64,000 nt of DNA, taken from the NCBI RefSeq assembly GCF_007641255.1, contig NZ_CP036259.1, forward strand, positions 4,900,501 to 4,964,500, given 5' to 3'. The DNA is from Sporomusa termitida. GTDB lineage: Bacteria; Bacillota; Negativicutes; Sporomusales; Sporomusaceae. How positions within the stretch are numbered: the first letter of the stretch is position 1; the number at the start of each line of letters is the position of its first letter. The translations under genes were made by a program, and so were the position numbers. The notes beneath the pieces were generated by a model. The model was not told the origin of the DNA. It did not search any database and saw only the letters and a program-made list of their open reading frames with translations. This document shows, in pieces, positions 30,004 to 38,938 of the stretch.

Positions 30004-31920
30004 TTATAGCCTGAAGAACAGGTGATGATAGTAAAGCGTCTTATTGGTGATTATTACCGGTTGCGGGCCAACCCCTAAATCACAGATCAATTTTTGTTTT
30101 TTTGTGGTCGCATTCAGCTGATATAAGGCATGATTGGCTGAGGTGTTGGTATAGTAGATATCGTTGCCGGCAATGGCAATAAACCCTGTTTTGTCATCGG
30201 TGAGCTTAGTACGGTTTTGGCCATCGGTGCCAATCGCATACAGCTTTTGCCCGTCATCATAATTGCTGTAATAGATAGTCTTGCCGGCTGCTGTCAGGCT
30301 GATGGCCCGGTCATTACCCACTTTGCTGCGGCCGCTGCCGTCAAGCTTCACTTTATATATTCTGTAACCATCGGCGGCATTGAGATAATATACCCAGTCG
30401 CCTGACAGACTGAGGTTTTCTGACGGGTCGCAATTTAGCTGTTGCGTTACCTGACCGTCCAAGGAGGTTTTATAAATGAAGTTGGCCGGTGCGGAATGCC
30501 GGTTGCCTCCCTGTATATAGACAAGCCAATTGCCGGTCAGTACTACCTGACTGACCGGGGCATCGGTAATCCTTGTTTTTTCTTTACCGTCCCTGCTCAG
30601 TCTGTAAATGCGGTGATTGTCAGACCAGTTGCTGTAATATAAATATTTCCCGGAAATATTTAGGCTCCAGGCTTCATCACTGCTAAGGACAGTGGGGGCA
30701 GTTGCGCCGGGATTAAGGCGGTGAATGTTCTCCCTAATGCCGGTGCGGGGGTCAGGGGCTAGCGCCAGGTAGTAAAGGGGCTTGCGGGTAGATGACAGCG
30801 TCCGGCGCTGGCCGGCCGCAACTGCCGGGGCTGGCGCCGGACGGGGCTGGGGTCTCCGGTTAAAATAGTCATCTGTTGCCTGGACAATCGCTTTAGCAGC
30901 CTCCAGGCGGTAGACCCGCCGGGATATCAGTTTGGCATCCTGGGGATGGGGCAGCATGGCAATTTCGGCAATGACCGCCGGTATCCAGGTTGCGTTTAGC
31001 AGGACCAGGCCTGGCCGGTCCTGCAAGGGCGATTGCGGGATCCGCAGGTTTTGGGCTAGATTAGCCGCAATCAGGGTGGCCAGGTCTTGCGCCGGCCTGG
31101 GGGCCGAGGAGTTATAGAGCGCGGTAGTGCCCCGGCTCAGCTTGTTGACGGCCTTGTCTGCCGGTACTGAATTATTATGAATCGAGATTAAGGCCGCAGC
31201 CTCTAAAATATTGGCGGCGTCAGCCCGGTCCAGCAGACTGGGCCGGGAATCGTCCGTGCGGGTCATATAGACGTCATAACCGTGTTGGGCAAATAAATCG
31301 CGGCTTAAGCGGGCAATATCAAGATTAAGGTCCTTTTCCCGGAGAAAGTTACTGGTGGTACCTAAATCCGGTCCGCCGTGACCAGGATCAAGCACAATGG
31401 TTGCAGGCAAGTCTGTTCCGCTATCTGTAAAGCGTAACACAAGATAGGTACGGTGCGTGACTGTGTTGTCAGGATTGGGTAGCGGTTTCCGTTTGACGGT
31501 GACAATCTGCAGGTTAGCGATTTGACGGTTATAGGCAATCGCAATGCTGAGTTCATTGGCGGCGATTGCTGCGATTGTTACCTGGTGCACACGGGACGAA
31601 GCAATGGCTTTGGTAAAGGTGCCCTGCTCTGCCAGTTCCGGCATTGCCGGCCGTGCAGCCAGTGTTATTGCAACTGTGCTGCCTTGCCGCGTTACCCGGT
31701 ATTCCGGTTCCAGGCGATCATCAGCGGCGAGGGCTGTGCAGGCCTGCCTGGTTTCTACGGCAATGGCGACAGCATCGGTATGTTCCAGCTGAAAAAGCTT
31801 TAGCTCGGTTGCCGACTGGGCAGCTGGCGCCGATACGGCCAGGCCGGCAGCTGCCGGGCCTGGGCAGAATAATAAGGTAATCGCCAGCAGCAGTGGCAGC
31901 AGGGATATCTGTACAGGCAT
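30004..31920 (-). CDS. N-acetylmuramoyl-L-alanine amidase (Amidase_3) with C-terminal DUF5050 propeller
   Basis: A 638-residue exported protein. After a signal peptide and an AMIN-like N-terminal region (about 25-170) comes an Amidase_3 domain (about 175-350): TIVLDPGHGGPDLGT supplies the first zinc His, REKDLNLDIA the Glu, and ISIHNNSVP the second His. Residues about 370-638 repeat the pattern LYYSNWSDNHRIYRLSRDGK roughly every 45 residues, a DUF5050-type beta-propeller seen in surface proteins. It cleaves the bond between muramic acid and the stem peptide. It forms a wall-remodelling operon with the serine hydrolase. Start ATG 31920 follows AGAGGTG. Confidence 0.88.
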   Translation of the reverse strand: MPVQISLLPLLLAITLLFCPGPAAAGLAVSAPAAQSATELKLFQLEHTDAVAIAVETRQACTALAADDRLEPEYRVTRQGSTVAITLAARPAMPELAEQGTFTKAIASSRVHQVTIAAIAANELSIAIAYNRQIANLQIVTVKRKPLPNPDNTVTHRTYLVLRFTDSGTDLPATIVLDPGHGGPDLGTTSNFLREKDLNLDIARLSRDLFAQHGYDVYMTRTDDSRPSLLDRADAANILEAAALISIHNNSVPADKAVNKLSRGTTALYNSSAPRPAQDLATLIAANLAQNLRIPQSPLQDRPGLVLLNATWIPAVIAEIAMLPHPQDAKLISRRVYRLEAAKAIVQATDDYFNRRPQPRPAPAPAVAAGQRRTLSSTRKPLYYLALAPDPRTGIRENIHRLNPGATAPTVLSSDEAWSLNISGKYLYYSNWSDNHRIYRLSRDGKEKTRITDAPVSQVVLTGNWLVYIQGGNRHSAPANFIYKTSLDGQVTQQLNCDPSENLSLSGDWVYYLNAADGYRIYKVKLDGSGRSKVGNDRAISLTAAGKTIYYSNYDDGQKLYAIGTDGQNRTKLTDDKTGFIAIAGNDIYYTNTSANHALYQLNATTKKQKLICDLGVGPQPVIITNKTLYYHHLFFRL

Positions 31921-31997
31921 AATACACCTCTTTATTGTTTATAAACTAAGGAAAGATGTTCGCTTTCAAAAGCAAAACACCTGCAGGATTTTCCTTA

Positions 31998-32027
31998 TTG
32001 ACATTTGTATCTGTCCCTTGGTATGCT
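31998..32027 (+). promoter_or_regulatory. Promoter of the trpP-paaK transcript
   Basis: TTGACA 31998-32003 and TATGCT 32022-32027 with an 18-base spacer, about 20 bases before the T-box. Confidence 0.65.
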
Positions 32028-32049
32028 ATATACAAACTAATAATAAAAC

Positions 32050-32342
32050 AAACATCAATGACCAGGGATAGTAAACATACGCAGGAAGCTGCAGCGAGCC
32101 AATGCCAGTGAGAGTTTGGCGCCGTCCGGTATGTTGAATGGGCCTGGGAGGTACAGCCTGAGCCGCAGGGGCGGGGTAGGCGCTGTCGGGCTTCTTCCGC
32201 CGTTACCAGGAAGCGGGTATCGGAGTTCGTCCTGTACTTAGTAAGCCGGGCCATGCTTGTCGTGGCCAATGAGGGTGGCACCGCGGGTTAAACCCCGTCC
32301 CTTTGCGCATGTTGACACATGCGCAAAGGGACGGGGTTTTAT
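32050..32342 (+). ncRNA. T-box riboswitch, probable tryptophan specifier
   Basis: CCAGGGATAGTAAACATAC and GTATGTTGAATGGGCCTGG form the lower Stem I with AGTA on one side and GAA-TGG-G on the other; TGG (Trp) is the natural reading given the gene controlled, although GGG would follow from strict one-base spacing. The antiterminator box TGGCACCGCG is at 32276-32285. The terminator is a 22-bp perfect stem (32291-32312 with 32317-32338) followed by TTTT. Uncharged tRNA should open the terminator. Confidence 0.9.
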
Positions 32343-32368
32343 ATTTTTTACGAGGAGGATATGTACTG

Positions 32369-32959
32369 ATGGAAAACAAACAGACAGAAATGGTTACGGT
32401 CACAACAGGCCGGGAAGGGCGGTTCCGGTGGGCGGCGGTAACAGCAATGCTGCTGGCTATCGGGGCGATACTCAGGCTGGTGAGTCCCAGTATTGCCGGG
32501 GTTTCGCCTAACTGGATCATTGCCATGTATTGTCTGGCTATTGTGCTGTTCCGGCCCTCCTTCAGGCGGGCCATGAGTATTGGGCTGGTGGCCGGCGCGT
32601 TGTGCCTGGCTACGTCAAAATCAGTTTTTCCGTATGGAAATCTGATCAGTGAGCCGGTTGGCGCCCTGGTTTGTGCCTGTATCGTCAGCCTGCCTGTTAA
32701 CATGAAAGCGGGACGGCTGGATTTACGGCCGGCGCTGGGAACTGTTGGCGGGACCCTGGCCAGCGGCCTGACTTTTACGACCCTGGCCAAGATTATTCTG
32801 GGTTTGCCGCTGCAAGTCTATCTCTACGGGATGCTGCCGGTGGTGCTGACCGTGGCGGCAGCCAACACGGTTATTGCTCAGGCGCTCTATTATCCGGTGG
32901 CGGCGTTGCTGGGCGGGCGGGCTGGCAAAAGCAAGGAAACGGAGGGAATCGGCCAATGA
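32369..32959 (+). CDS. trpP: Tryptophan transporter (TrpP family)
   Basis: A 196-residue membrane protein with five or six hydrophobic helices, the size and pattern of the B. subtilis TrpP/YhaG family. Typical segments are GAILRLVSPSIAGVSPNWII (about 30-50) and ISEPVGALVCA. It would import tryptophan across the cytoplasmic membrane. Start ATG 32369 is preceded by GAGGAGG at ten bases; an ATG at 32361 meets a stop after two codons. A T-box upstream fits induction under tryptophan shortage. It overlaps the next gene by four bases. Confidence 0.85.
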   Translation: MENKQTEMVTVTTGREGRFRWAAVTAMLLAIGAILRLVSPSIAGVSPNWIIAMYCLAIVLFRPSFRRAMSIGLVAGALCLATSKSVFPYGNLISEPVGALVCACIVSLPVNMKAGRLDLRPALGTVGGTLASGLTFTTLAKIILGLPLQVYLYGMLPVVLTVAAANTVIAQALYYPVAALLGGRAGKSKETEGIGQ

Positions 32960-34257
32960 CCATCTGGAATCAGGAGATTGAAACAATGCCTGTGGCCGCT
33001 ATGCGGCAATTGCAGCTGGGGCGGCTGCAGGAACTTGTGGACAGAGTGTACCGCAATGCTCCCTTTTACCGGTATAAAATGGAGGCGGTGGGGGTAATGC
33101 CGGCTGACATCCGGTCGCTGGCGGATATAACAAAATTGCCGCTGATGACTAAGCAGGATATGCGGGATAATTATCCCTATGGGCTTCTGGCCGTCCCCCT
33201 TAAGCAAATTGTCAGGTTTCATTCATCCAGCGGTACGACGGGCCGGCCAACGGCTGTTGCGTATACGAAAAACGATGTGGATATGTGGGCGGAATCCCTG
33301 GCTAGAACCCTGGTAGCCGGCGGCCTGGAGCCTGACTCGGTATTTCAGGTTGCTGTTAACTACGGTATGTTTACAGGCGGTCTGGGGATGCATTATGCTG
33401 CAGAAAAGGCGGGGGCTGCCATCGTACCGGCCTCATCCGGTAATCCTGTCCGGCAGGCGATGCTGATGCAGGACTTTGGGGTGACGGCAATTATTATTAC
33501 GCCGTCCTATGCCCTGCATTTGGCCGAGGCGCTGCAGGCCAGGGGGATTGATCCCCGCAGCCTGGCTTTAAAATCAATATTTTGCGGGGCTGAGGCCTGG
33601 TCGGACAGTATGCGGCTGGAGATTGAAAAAGTGTTTGGCACCAATACCTATGATGTATACGGGTTAAGTGAGATTATTGGCCCCGGTGTGGCCACCGACT
33701 GCCGTTTGCAGGCCGGGCTTCATCTGCATGAGGACCTGTTTTACCCGGAAATAATTGACCCTGTTACGGCCGAGCCCCTCCCTGACGGCCAGGTCGGAGA
33801 ACTGGTGATTACCACCTTAACTAAAGAAGGGATGCCGATGCTGCGGTACCGCACCCGTGACCTTACCGCCCTTGGCCGCACCCCGTGTGCCTGTGGCCGG
33901 ACCGGTGTGACCATGCAGCGGGTTACCGGGCGCAGTGATGATATGCTGATTATTCGCGGTGTTAATGTATTTCCGTCGCAGATCGAAAGTGTTTTATTGG
34001 AAATGGGCGCTACCGCTCCCCATTATCAACTGATTATTGAGCGTAAGAATAACCTTGATGAACTGACTGTGCTGGTGGAACCTACGGAAGCCGGTTATGC
34101 GGAGCTGGGCGATGAAGGGCTGCGCAACCTGGAAAAAACAATTCAAAACCAATTAAAAGCGGTACTGAATATCAAGTCCATCGTTCGGCTGGTATTGCCG
34201 CACACCATTGAACGCAGCGAAGGAAAAGCCAAACGCGTGGTGGACAACAGAAAATAG
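32956..34257 (+). CDS. paaK: Phenylacetate-CoA ligase family (aryl-acetate-CoA ligase)
   Basis: A 433-residue adenylate-forming enzyme. FHSSSGTTGRPTAVAYTK (about 88-105) is the phosphate-binding A3 loop, YGLSEIIGPG (about 235) the A5 motif, TKEGMPMLRYRTRDL (about 290-304) the A7-A8 region and RSDDMLIIRGVNVFPSQIE (about 327) the hinge. It activates phenylacetate or indole-3-acetate to the CoA thioester in the cytoplasm. Its ATG overlaps the trpP stop (ATGA), so both are controlled by the Trp T-box. That links it to indoleacetate rather than phenylacetate, by inference. Confidence 0.9.
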   Translation: MTIWNQEIETMPVAAMRQLQLGRLQELVDRVYRNAPFYRYKMEAVGVMPADIRSLADITKLPLMTKQDMRDNYPYGLLAVPLKQIVRFHSSSGTTGRPTAVAYTKNDVDMWAESLARTLVAGGLEPDSVFQVAVNYGMFTGGLGMHYAAEKAGAAIVPASSGNPVRQAMLMQDFGVTAIIITPSYALHLAEALQARGIDPRSLALKSIFCGAEAWSDSMRLEIEKVFGTNTYDVYGLSEIIGPGVATDCRLQAGLHLHEDLFYPEIIDPVTAEPLPDGQVGELVITTLTKEGMPMLRYRTRDLTALGRTPCACGRTGVTMQRVTGRSDDMLIIRGVNVFPSQIESVLLEMGATAPHYQLIIERKNNLDELTVLVEPTEAGYAELGDEGLRNLEKTIQNQLKAVLNIKSIVRLVLPHTIERSEGKAKRVVDNRK

Positions 34258-34266
34258 GCATAAGCA

Positions 34267-34307
34267 AACAGGTCTGTTCTGAATGCTTGAATCAGAACAG
34301 ACCTGTT
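34267..34307 (+). terminator. Terminator after paaK
   Basis: AACAGGTCTGTTCTGA pairs perfectly with its complement (34292-34307) around a 9-base loop, with a short T-rich tail. The convergent HD-GYP gene ends 35 bases away, so it may act in both directions. Confidence 0.75.
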
Positions 34308-34341
34308 GTTACCGTGGATATTACGCCGGTATGGGCTTGCC

Positions 34342-35421
34342 TTAGTTGGCGTTCGCTAAATATTCCTGGTTGACCAGGCGTTTAATAGCAACATTCTGAG
34401 TGGCGGCCAGATCAATGATTGTGCCGTTATCTGTTTTAATCACCGGCCGGTCAAGCTTGTTGGCATTAAAGAAAATGACCTGACCTGTGGTCTCATCGCT
34501 TAAGAGTACCGGTGAGTTTATCAGGCAGTCGCGAATGTGGCGGATAAAAGGCTGGCACACCCCCTGATCCAGCTTGCCGAACATCTCCTTGGCCATGGCT
34601 TCCAAAACCGGGAACGGATTGGCATGCTCGCCGATATAAGAGCGCTGGTGAAAGAAATCGGCAACAGCAATGATCCTGGCATAGAGGTGGATTTTATCCC
34701 CGGTCGAACCTAAGGGGCGGCCACTGCCGTCCATATATTCATGATGCTGCAGGATGCTCAGCATAACTTCCTGGGGGATAGCAGGCACATGCTGGAGCAG
34801 TTTACCACCGTTTATGATATGTGAATTGGGATGCGCATCGGCCTCTTTGGCGATGACCAGTTTCCCCACATCATGCAATAGGGCTGCCAGAATTAAAACG
34901 TGGATTTGATCTTCGGTCATTCTCAGCTTCCGCCCGATAATACTGCTGATAAAAGCCACCATGACCGAATGCCGGGCTACTTTGTCGGCTAGATTATAGT
35001 CACTGACCAGCAGATAATCCATAATTGCCGGCCCGGTGGAAAGTACGGCTGAGTAAATGCTGAAGGAGGTATCCTTAAGTTCCTGTACCGGAAGCTGATT
35101 GTTGTTTCTAATAAAATCAAAAGAATGGACCGCCGCTGTCATCACGCTGTCATACTCTTTAAAGAAGGTAATAAAATCTGCCGCCAGACTGCTCGGCTGG
35201 GCAACCGGCGCCGGCGGTTCCTCCGGGCTCTCCGTTGCTTGGCCGGCCGTTTTATCTATAATAATAATGCTGTGAACATCCCACATGAGCAGCAAGGAGA
35301 TGATGCGGGGGTTGACAACAATATCTTTCCCCAATAAGGTCTTACCGCTGGCAGACAGGACTGGTTCACCGATAACCATTCCGGAAACTAACTCATTGAC
35401 GCTGATCATCCTTGTTGACAT
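34342..35421 (-). CDS. HD-GYP-like domain protein with altered GYP motif
   Basis: A 359-residue relative of the protein at 10664-11743, with a similar N-terminal regulatory half. The HD motif is intact (AALLHDVGKLVIA, about 180) and HHEYMDGSGRPLG (about 225) replaces the usual GYP by GRP. Downstream YARIIAVADFFHQRS keeps the ADxxD-like segment only in part. Either a phosphodiesterase of changed activity or a c-di-GMP sensor is possible. No membrane helix or signal is seen. A Pro/Glu-rich linker (about 63-78) separates the halves. Start ATG 35421; monocistronic. Confidence 0.8.
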   Translation of the reverse strand: MSTRMISVNELVSGMVIGEPVLSASGKTLLGKDIVVNPRIISLLLMWDVHSIIIIDKTAGQATESPEEPPAPVAQPSSLAADFITFFKEYDSVMTAAVHSFDFIRNNNQLPVQELKDTSFSIYSAVLSTGPAIMDYLLVSDYNLADKVARHSVMVAFISSIIGRKLRMTEDQIHVLILAALLHDVGKLVIAKEADAHPNSHIINGGKLLQHVPAIPQEVMLSILQHHEYMDGSGRPLGSTGDKIHLYARIIAVADFFHQRSYIGEHANPFPVLEAMAKEMFGKLDQGVCQPFIRHIRDCLINSPVLLSDETTGQVIFFNANKLDRPVIKTDNGTIIDLAATQNVAIKRLVNQEYLANAN

Positions 35422-35545
35422 ACTCCCAACCCCCTTTTAAAGTAGACTCATGCAATCCAAAACTAGAATTTTTTGCCGGCCAGTTCGCTAGCTGCTGATA
35501 TCGGCCTGGTAATCGTTCAGGATAACTATCTATAATGGCAATATA

Positions 35546-35574
35546 AGTATAAAATTGATTCGTCTGAATTGCAA
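35546..35574 (-). promoter_or_regulatory. Promoter of the second HD-GYP gene
   Basis: Minus-strand TTGCAA (35574-35569) and TATACT (35551-35546) with a 17-base spacer, 125 bases upstream of the start codon. No riboswitch was recognised in between. Confidence 0.6.
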
Positions 35575-35612
35575 TCGGCCTAAAGTCATGGGGGATAGTA
35601 CCGAGGTCCTAG

Positions 35613-35642
35613 AAAAAAATCCCCGCCAAGCGGGGATTTTTT
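35613..35642. terminator. Bidirectional terminator after clpB
   Basis: AATCCCCGC and GCGGGGATT around a 3-base loop, flanked by A-run and T-run on both sides, 38 bases past the clpB stop. Confidence 0.9.
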
Positions 35643-35679
35643 AGCAGGCTTATAGTTATAAGGTAATGAGTGGTGAGGG

Positions 35680-38262
35680 TTAGTTAAGCACTTTTATGAA
35701 TATTTTGCCGGCGGGGGCGTGTAATTGTACTTTGCTGCCCTCCGGTACCTCGCCCCTGATGATCATTTTGCTCAATTCGGTCTCAACCAGGCGGCTGATT
35801 AAACGTTTCAGGGGTCTGGCGCCGAATTGCGGGTCATAGCCCTCCCTTGACAATAACTCCAGGGCATTGTTTTCCCAGGTCAGAGTAATGTTCAGTTGTT
35901 TCTGCAGGCGCTTGTTGAGGGTTTCCAGCATAATCGCGGCAATGGCTCCAACCTGCCCGGCAGTCAGGGCATTAAAGACGATGATATCGTCAATGCGGTT
36001 TAAGAACTCCGGCCGGAAATTGTGTTTCAGTAAATCCAGTACCCGGTCTTTGGCGGTGGTAAAATCACTGTGCAAAATTTCATGGGAACCGATATTGGAG
36101 GTCATGATGATAACCGTATTTTTAAAATCAACAGTACGGCCCTTGCTGTCGGTAAGGCGGCCATCATCCAGAATTTGCAGCAGGACATTAAACACATCAG
36201 GATGGGCCTTTTCAATTTCATCCAGCAGCAGGACACTGTAAGGGCGGCGACGGACAGCTTCCGTCAGTTGTCCCCCCTCATCATGGCCGATATAACCGGG
36301 CGGGGCCCCAATCAGGCGGGCAACAGCGTGCTTTTCCATATATTCACTCATGTCAAGCCGGATCATGCTGCGCTCATCATCAAACAGTACTTCGGCCAGG
36401 GTTTTTGCCAGTTCGGTTTTGCCAACACCGGTCGGGCCCAGAAAAATAAAGGAACCGATTGGCCGGCTCGGGTCTTTAATACCGGCCCGGGCTCTGATGA
36501 TTGCCTCGCTGATGGCTGTGACGGCCGCCTCCTGGCCGACGACCCGCTGGTGGAGAATGTCTTCCAGATTCACCAGTTTTTCCCTCTCGCCGGTCATCAG
36601 CTTGGTTACAGGCACGCCCGTCCAGCGGCTGACCACTTTGGCGATATCATCCTCATCGACCTCTTCCTTAAGCATGGTTTTATGGGAGCGGCTATGGGTG
36701 AGCTGCTCTTCTTCGGTGTTGAGTTTCTTTTCAAGCTCCGGTAACCGGCCATATTTGAGTTCTGCCAGCCGGTTCAGATCATAGGCCCGTTCGGCTGCTT
36801 CCATCTGAGTGCGGACAGTTTCAAGCTCTTCCTTTAAATCCCTAAGCCGGATGATGGCCTGTTTCTCCAGCTGCCACTGCGCTTTTAGCGCCTCTGCCTG
36901 CTCCTTAAGGGTGGATAGCTCCTGACCGATGCGGCTAAGTTTGTCTTTGGAGGAAGGGTCGGTTTCTTTTTTCAGGGCCTGTTCTTCAATTTCCAGCTGC
37001 ATAACCCGGCGCAAGGTCTCATCCAGCTCTGTCGGCATGGAATCGATCTCAGTACGCAGCTTGGCAGCCGCTTCATCAATCAGGTCAATCGCCTTATCTG
37101 GCAAAAAACGGTCGGAAATATACCGGTCGGACAGAACCGCGGCGGCGACAAGGGCGGCATCTTTTATTTTTACCCCATGGTGAACCTCGTAACGTTCTCT
37201 TAACCCGCGTAAAATCGAAATCGTATCCTCGGCGTTTGGCTGATTTACCATGATTGGCTGGAAGCGGCGCTCCAGGGCCGTATCCTTTTCAATATGCTTG
37301 CGGTATTCATTCAGCGTGGTTGCACCGATGCACCGGAGCTCGCCCCTGGCCAGCATTGGCTTAAGGATGTTGCCGGCATCCATGGCTCCTTCCGCCGCTC
37401 CGGCTCCCACCACGGTGTGCAGCTCGTCGATAAACAAGATGATTTTGCCTTCTGATTTGGAGATTTCACTTAATACTGTTTTCAGCCGCTCCTCAAATTC
37501 ACCGCGGTATTTGGCACCGGCGAGCATGGCTCCCAGATCGAGCGAGTACACGGCTTTATTTTTTAAGGTCTCCGGTATGTCGCCGGCAATAATACGCCTG
37601 GCCAGGCCTTCGACAATCGCTGTTTTACCCACCCCGGGCTCGCCAATCAGTACCGGATTGTTTTTCGTGCGGCGGGACAGGATTTCAATAACCCGGCGAA
37701 TCTCCTCGTCCCGGCCGATTACCGGGTCAAGCTTGCCCTGGCGGGCCAGTTCGGTCAGATCCCGGCCATATTTTGCCAGGGCCTGCAGGTTTTCGTCCGG
37801 GTTATCGGTGGTGATGTTTTGTCCGCGCCGGAACTCAGTAATAATCTCCTGCAGCCGGTTTTTTGTCAGGCCAAAATCGCGGCAGACTTTTACCAAATCG
37901 GCATCCCCGTCGTCGGCGATGGCCATAAGTAAATGTTCAACACTGATATAATCATCTTTCATAGTTTTAGCATGTTTTTCGGCTAACGCCAGTACCCGCA
38001 CCAGGGCGGTATTCATGCGCAGTCCGCTATCCTGGCCCCGGACCGCGGGAATGGTTTGTAGCAGCTGCTCAAGTTTACCTGTAAACAGCCGGCTGTCGAT
38101 GGCTAACTGCGCCAGGAGATAAGCCATAATGCCCTCGGCATCTTTGACAAGCGCCAGTGCCAGGTGCTTGGTGGTTAGTTCCTGATGGTAGTGCAGGGCG
38201 GCCAGCTGCTGCGCTTCCTGCAGGGCGGCCGCGGCTTTTTGCGTATATTTTTCACTATTCAT
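35680..38262 (-). CDS. clpB: ATP-dependent disaggregase ClpB
   Basis: An 860-residue Hsp100 protein of standard length. It has two Clp-N repeats (1-145), the first AAA+ module with [14 protein letters not shown] (about 200), a coiled-coil middle domain rich in Glu/Lys/Leu (about 405-525) that distinguishes ClpB from ClpC, the second AAA+ module with [14 protein letters not shown] (about 600), and a C-terminal D2-small domain. It extracts polypeptides from aggregates with DnaK. The start ATG 38262 follows GGGAGG. A CtsR heptad repeat lies about 200 bases upstream, consistent with heat-shock control. Confidence 0.95.
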   Translation of the reverse strand: MNSEKYTQKAAAALQEAQQLAALHYHQELTTKHLALALVKDAEGIMAYLLAQLAIDSRLFTGKLEQLLQTIPAVRGQDSGLRMNTALVRVLALAEKHAKTMKDDYISVEHLLMAIADDGDADLVKVCRDFGLTKNRLQEIITEFRRGQNITTDNPDENLQALAKYGRDLTELARQGKLDPVIGRDEEIRRVIEILSRRTKNNPVLIGEPGVGKTAIVEGLARRIIAGDIPETLKNKAVYSLDLGAMLAGAKYRGEFEERLKTVLSEISKSEGKIILFIDELHTVVGAGAAEGAMDAGNILKPMLARGELRCIGATTLNEYRKHIEKDTALERRFQPIMVNQPNAEDTISILRGLRERYEVHHGVKIKDAALVAAAVLSDRYISDRFLPDKAIDLIDEAAAKLRTEIDSMPTELDETLRRVMQLEIEEQALKKETDPSSKDKLSRIGQELSTLKEQAEALKAQWQLEKQAIIRLRDLKEELETVRTQMEAAERAYDLNRLAELKYGRLPELEKKLNTEEEQLTHSRSHKTMLKEEVDEDDIAKVVSRWTGVPVTKLMTGEREKLVNLEDILHQRVVGQEAAVTAISEAIIRARAGIKDPSRPIGSFIFLGPTGVGKTELAKTLAEVLFDDERSMIRLDMSEYMEKHAVARLIGAPPGYIGHDEGGQLTEAVRRRPYSVLLLDEIEKAHPDVFNVLLQILDDGRLTDSKGRTVDFKNTVIIMTSNIGSHEILHSDFTTAKDRVLDLLKHNFRPEFLNRIDDIIVFNALTAGQVGAIAAIMLETLNKRLQKQLNITLTWENNALELLSREGYDPQFGARPLKRLISRLVETELSKMIIRGEVPEGSKVQLHAPAGKIFIKVLN

Positions 38263-38460
38263 TATTTATACCTCCCTAAACAATTATTTGAGGTTACTTT
38301 AAGGATTATGTGCTAAAATAAGCTTACAGTTAAATATTAGCAGAAAAACGTTATTAATAGGAGCCGGATTAAGGGCAATGTGCGTTGATTTTAGGCCTAA
38401 TTGGCTGATTTTTTGCCTATTAATGAGAGCAGGCGCACGGATACTCACCTTTTCTGACCT

Positions 38461-38477
38461 TTTGACTTTGTTTGACT
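38461..38477 (-). promoter_or_regulatory. CtsR operator upstream of clpB
   Basis: Minus-strand AGTCAAACAAAGTCAAA is an exact match to the CtsR direct heptad repeat (A/G)GTCAAA-NAN-(A/G)GTCAAA. A third partial heptad (AGGTCAG) follows directly. The gap to the clpB start is unusually long (about 200 bases) and holds no gene I can support. Confidence 0.8.
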
Positions 38478-38715
38478 TTTAATATTGCCGACTACCCCCT
38501 TATTTTATTAGCGGCGTTGCAAAAGCTGCCGTTAATAGCCCTGTTGGTGTCATTTAATTAGAGCTATGTAAGTGCCGGTATTGGTTTAGCGTTGGCCTGA
38601 GCCCCTTGACGTGCTTGCCCTGGGGCAGGTCGCTGATAGCTGGACTCGGCCTGCAGTAATTGAATAACCTAAGACGCCGGCGGCTGCTTGTCCGTAACGG
38701 CCCGGATAGCAAGGC

Positions 38716-38744
38716 TTGTTTTTTCAGGTAAAATATGTTAAAAT
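38716..38744 (+). promoter_or_regulatory. Promoter of the TPP riboswitch/thiD transcript
   Basis: TTGTTT 38716-38721 and TAAAAT 38739-38744, 17-base spacer, ending about 24 bases before the riboswitch. The stretch 38480-38715 shows nothing else. Confidence 0.6.
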
Positions 38745-38767
38745 TTAATTGATTTTTATATGGTATG

Positions 38768-38872
38768 GGCTAGGGGCGCTGGATAGGCCAGCTGAGATAA
38801 AGATCCTTTGATATCTTTGACTCTTTAACCTGATTCTGGATAATACCAGCGTAGGGAAGCTAATTGCTGTCA
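38768..38872 (+). ncRNA. TPP (THI-box) riboswitch
   Basis: The class landmarks are present: TAGGGGCGCTGGATAGGCCA, GCTGAGATAAAGATCC (the CUGAGA pyrimidine-sensing block), and ACCTGATTCTGGATAATACC followed by AGCGTAGGGAAGC. It lies directly before a thiamine biosynthesis gene. Confidence 0.96.
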
Positions 38873-38881
38873 TCAACTGAG

Positions 38882-38922
38882 GGCACAGGTATTCCTATAT
38901 GGTTACCTGTGCCTATTATTTT
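38882..38922 (+). terminator. Expression-platform terminator of the TPP riboswitch
   Basis: GGCACAGGTA 38882-38891 pairs with TACCTGTGCC 38904-38913, followed by TATTATTTT. TPP binding should favour this hairpin and stop transcription before thiD. Confidence 0.75.
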
Positions 38923-38938
38923 GCCGTGAGGTGAGGAT

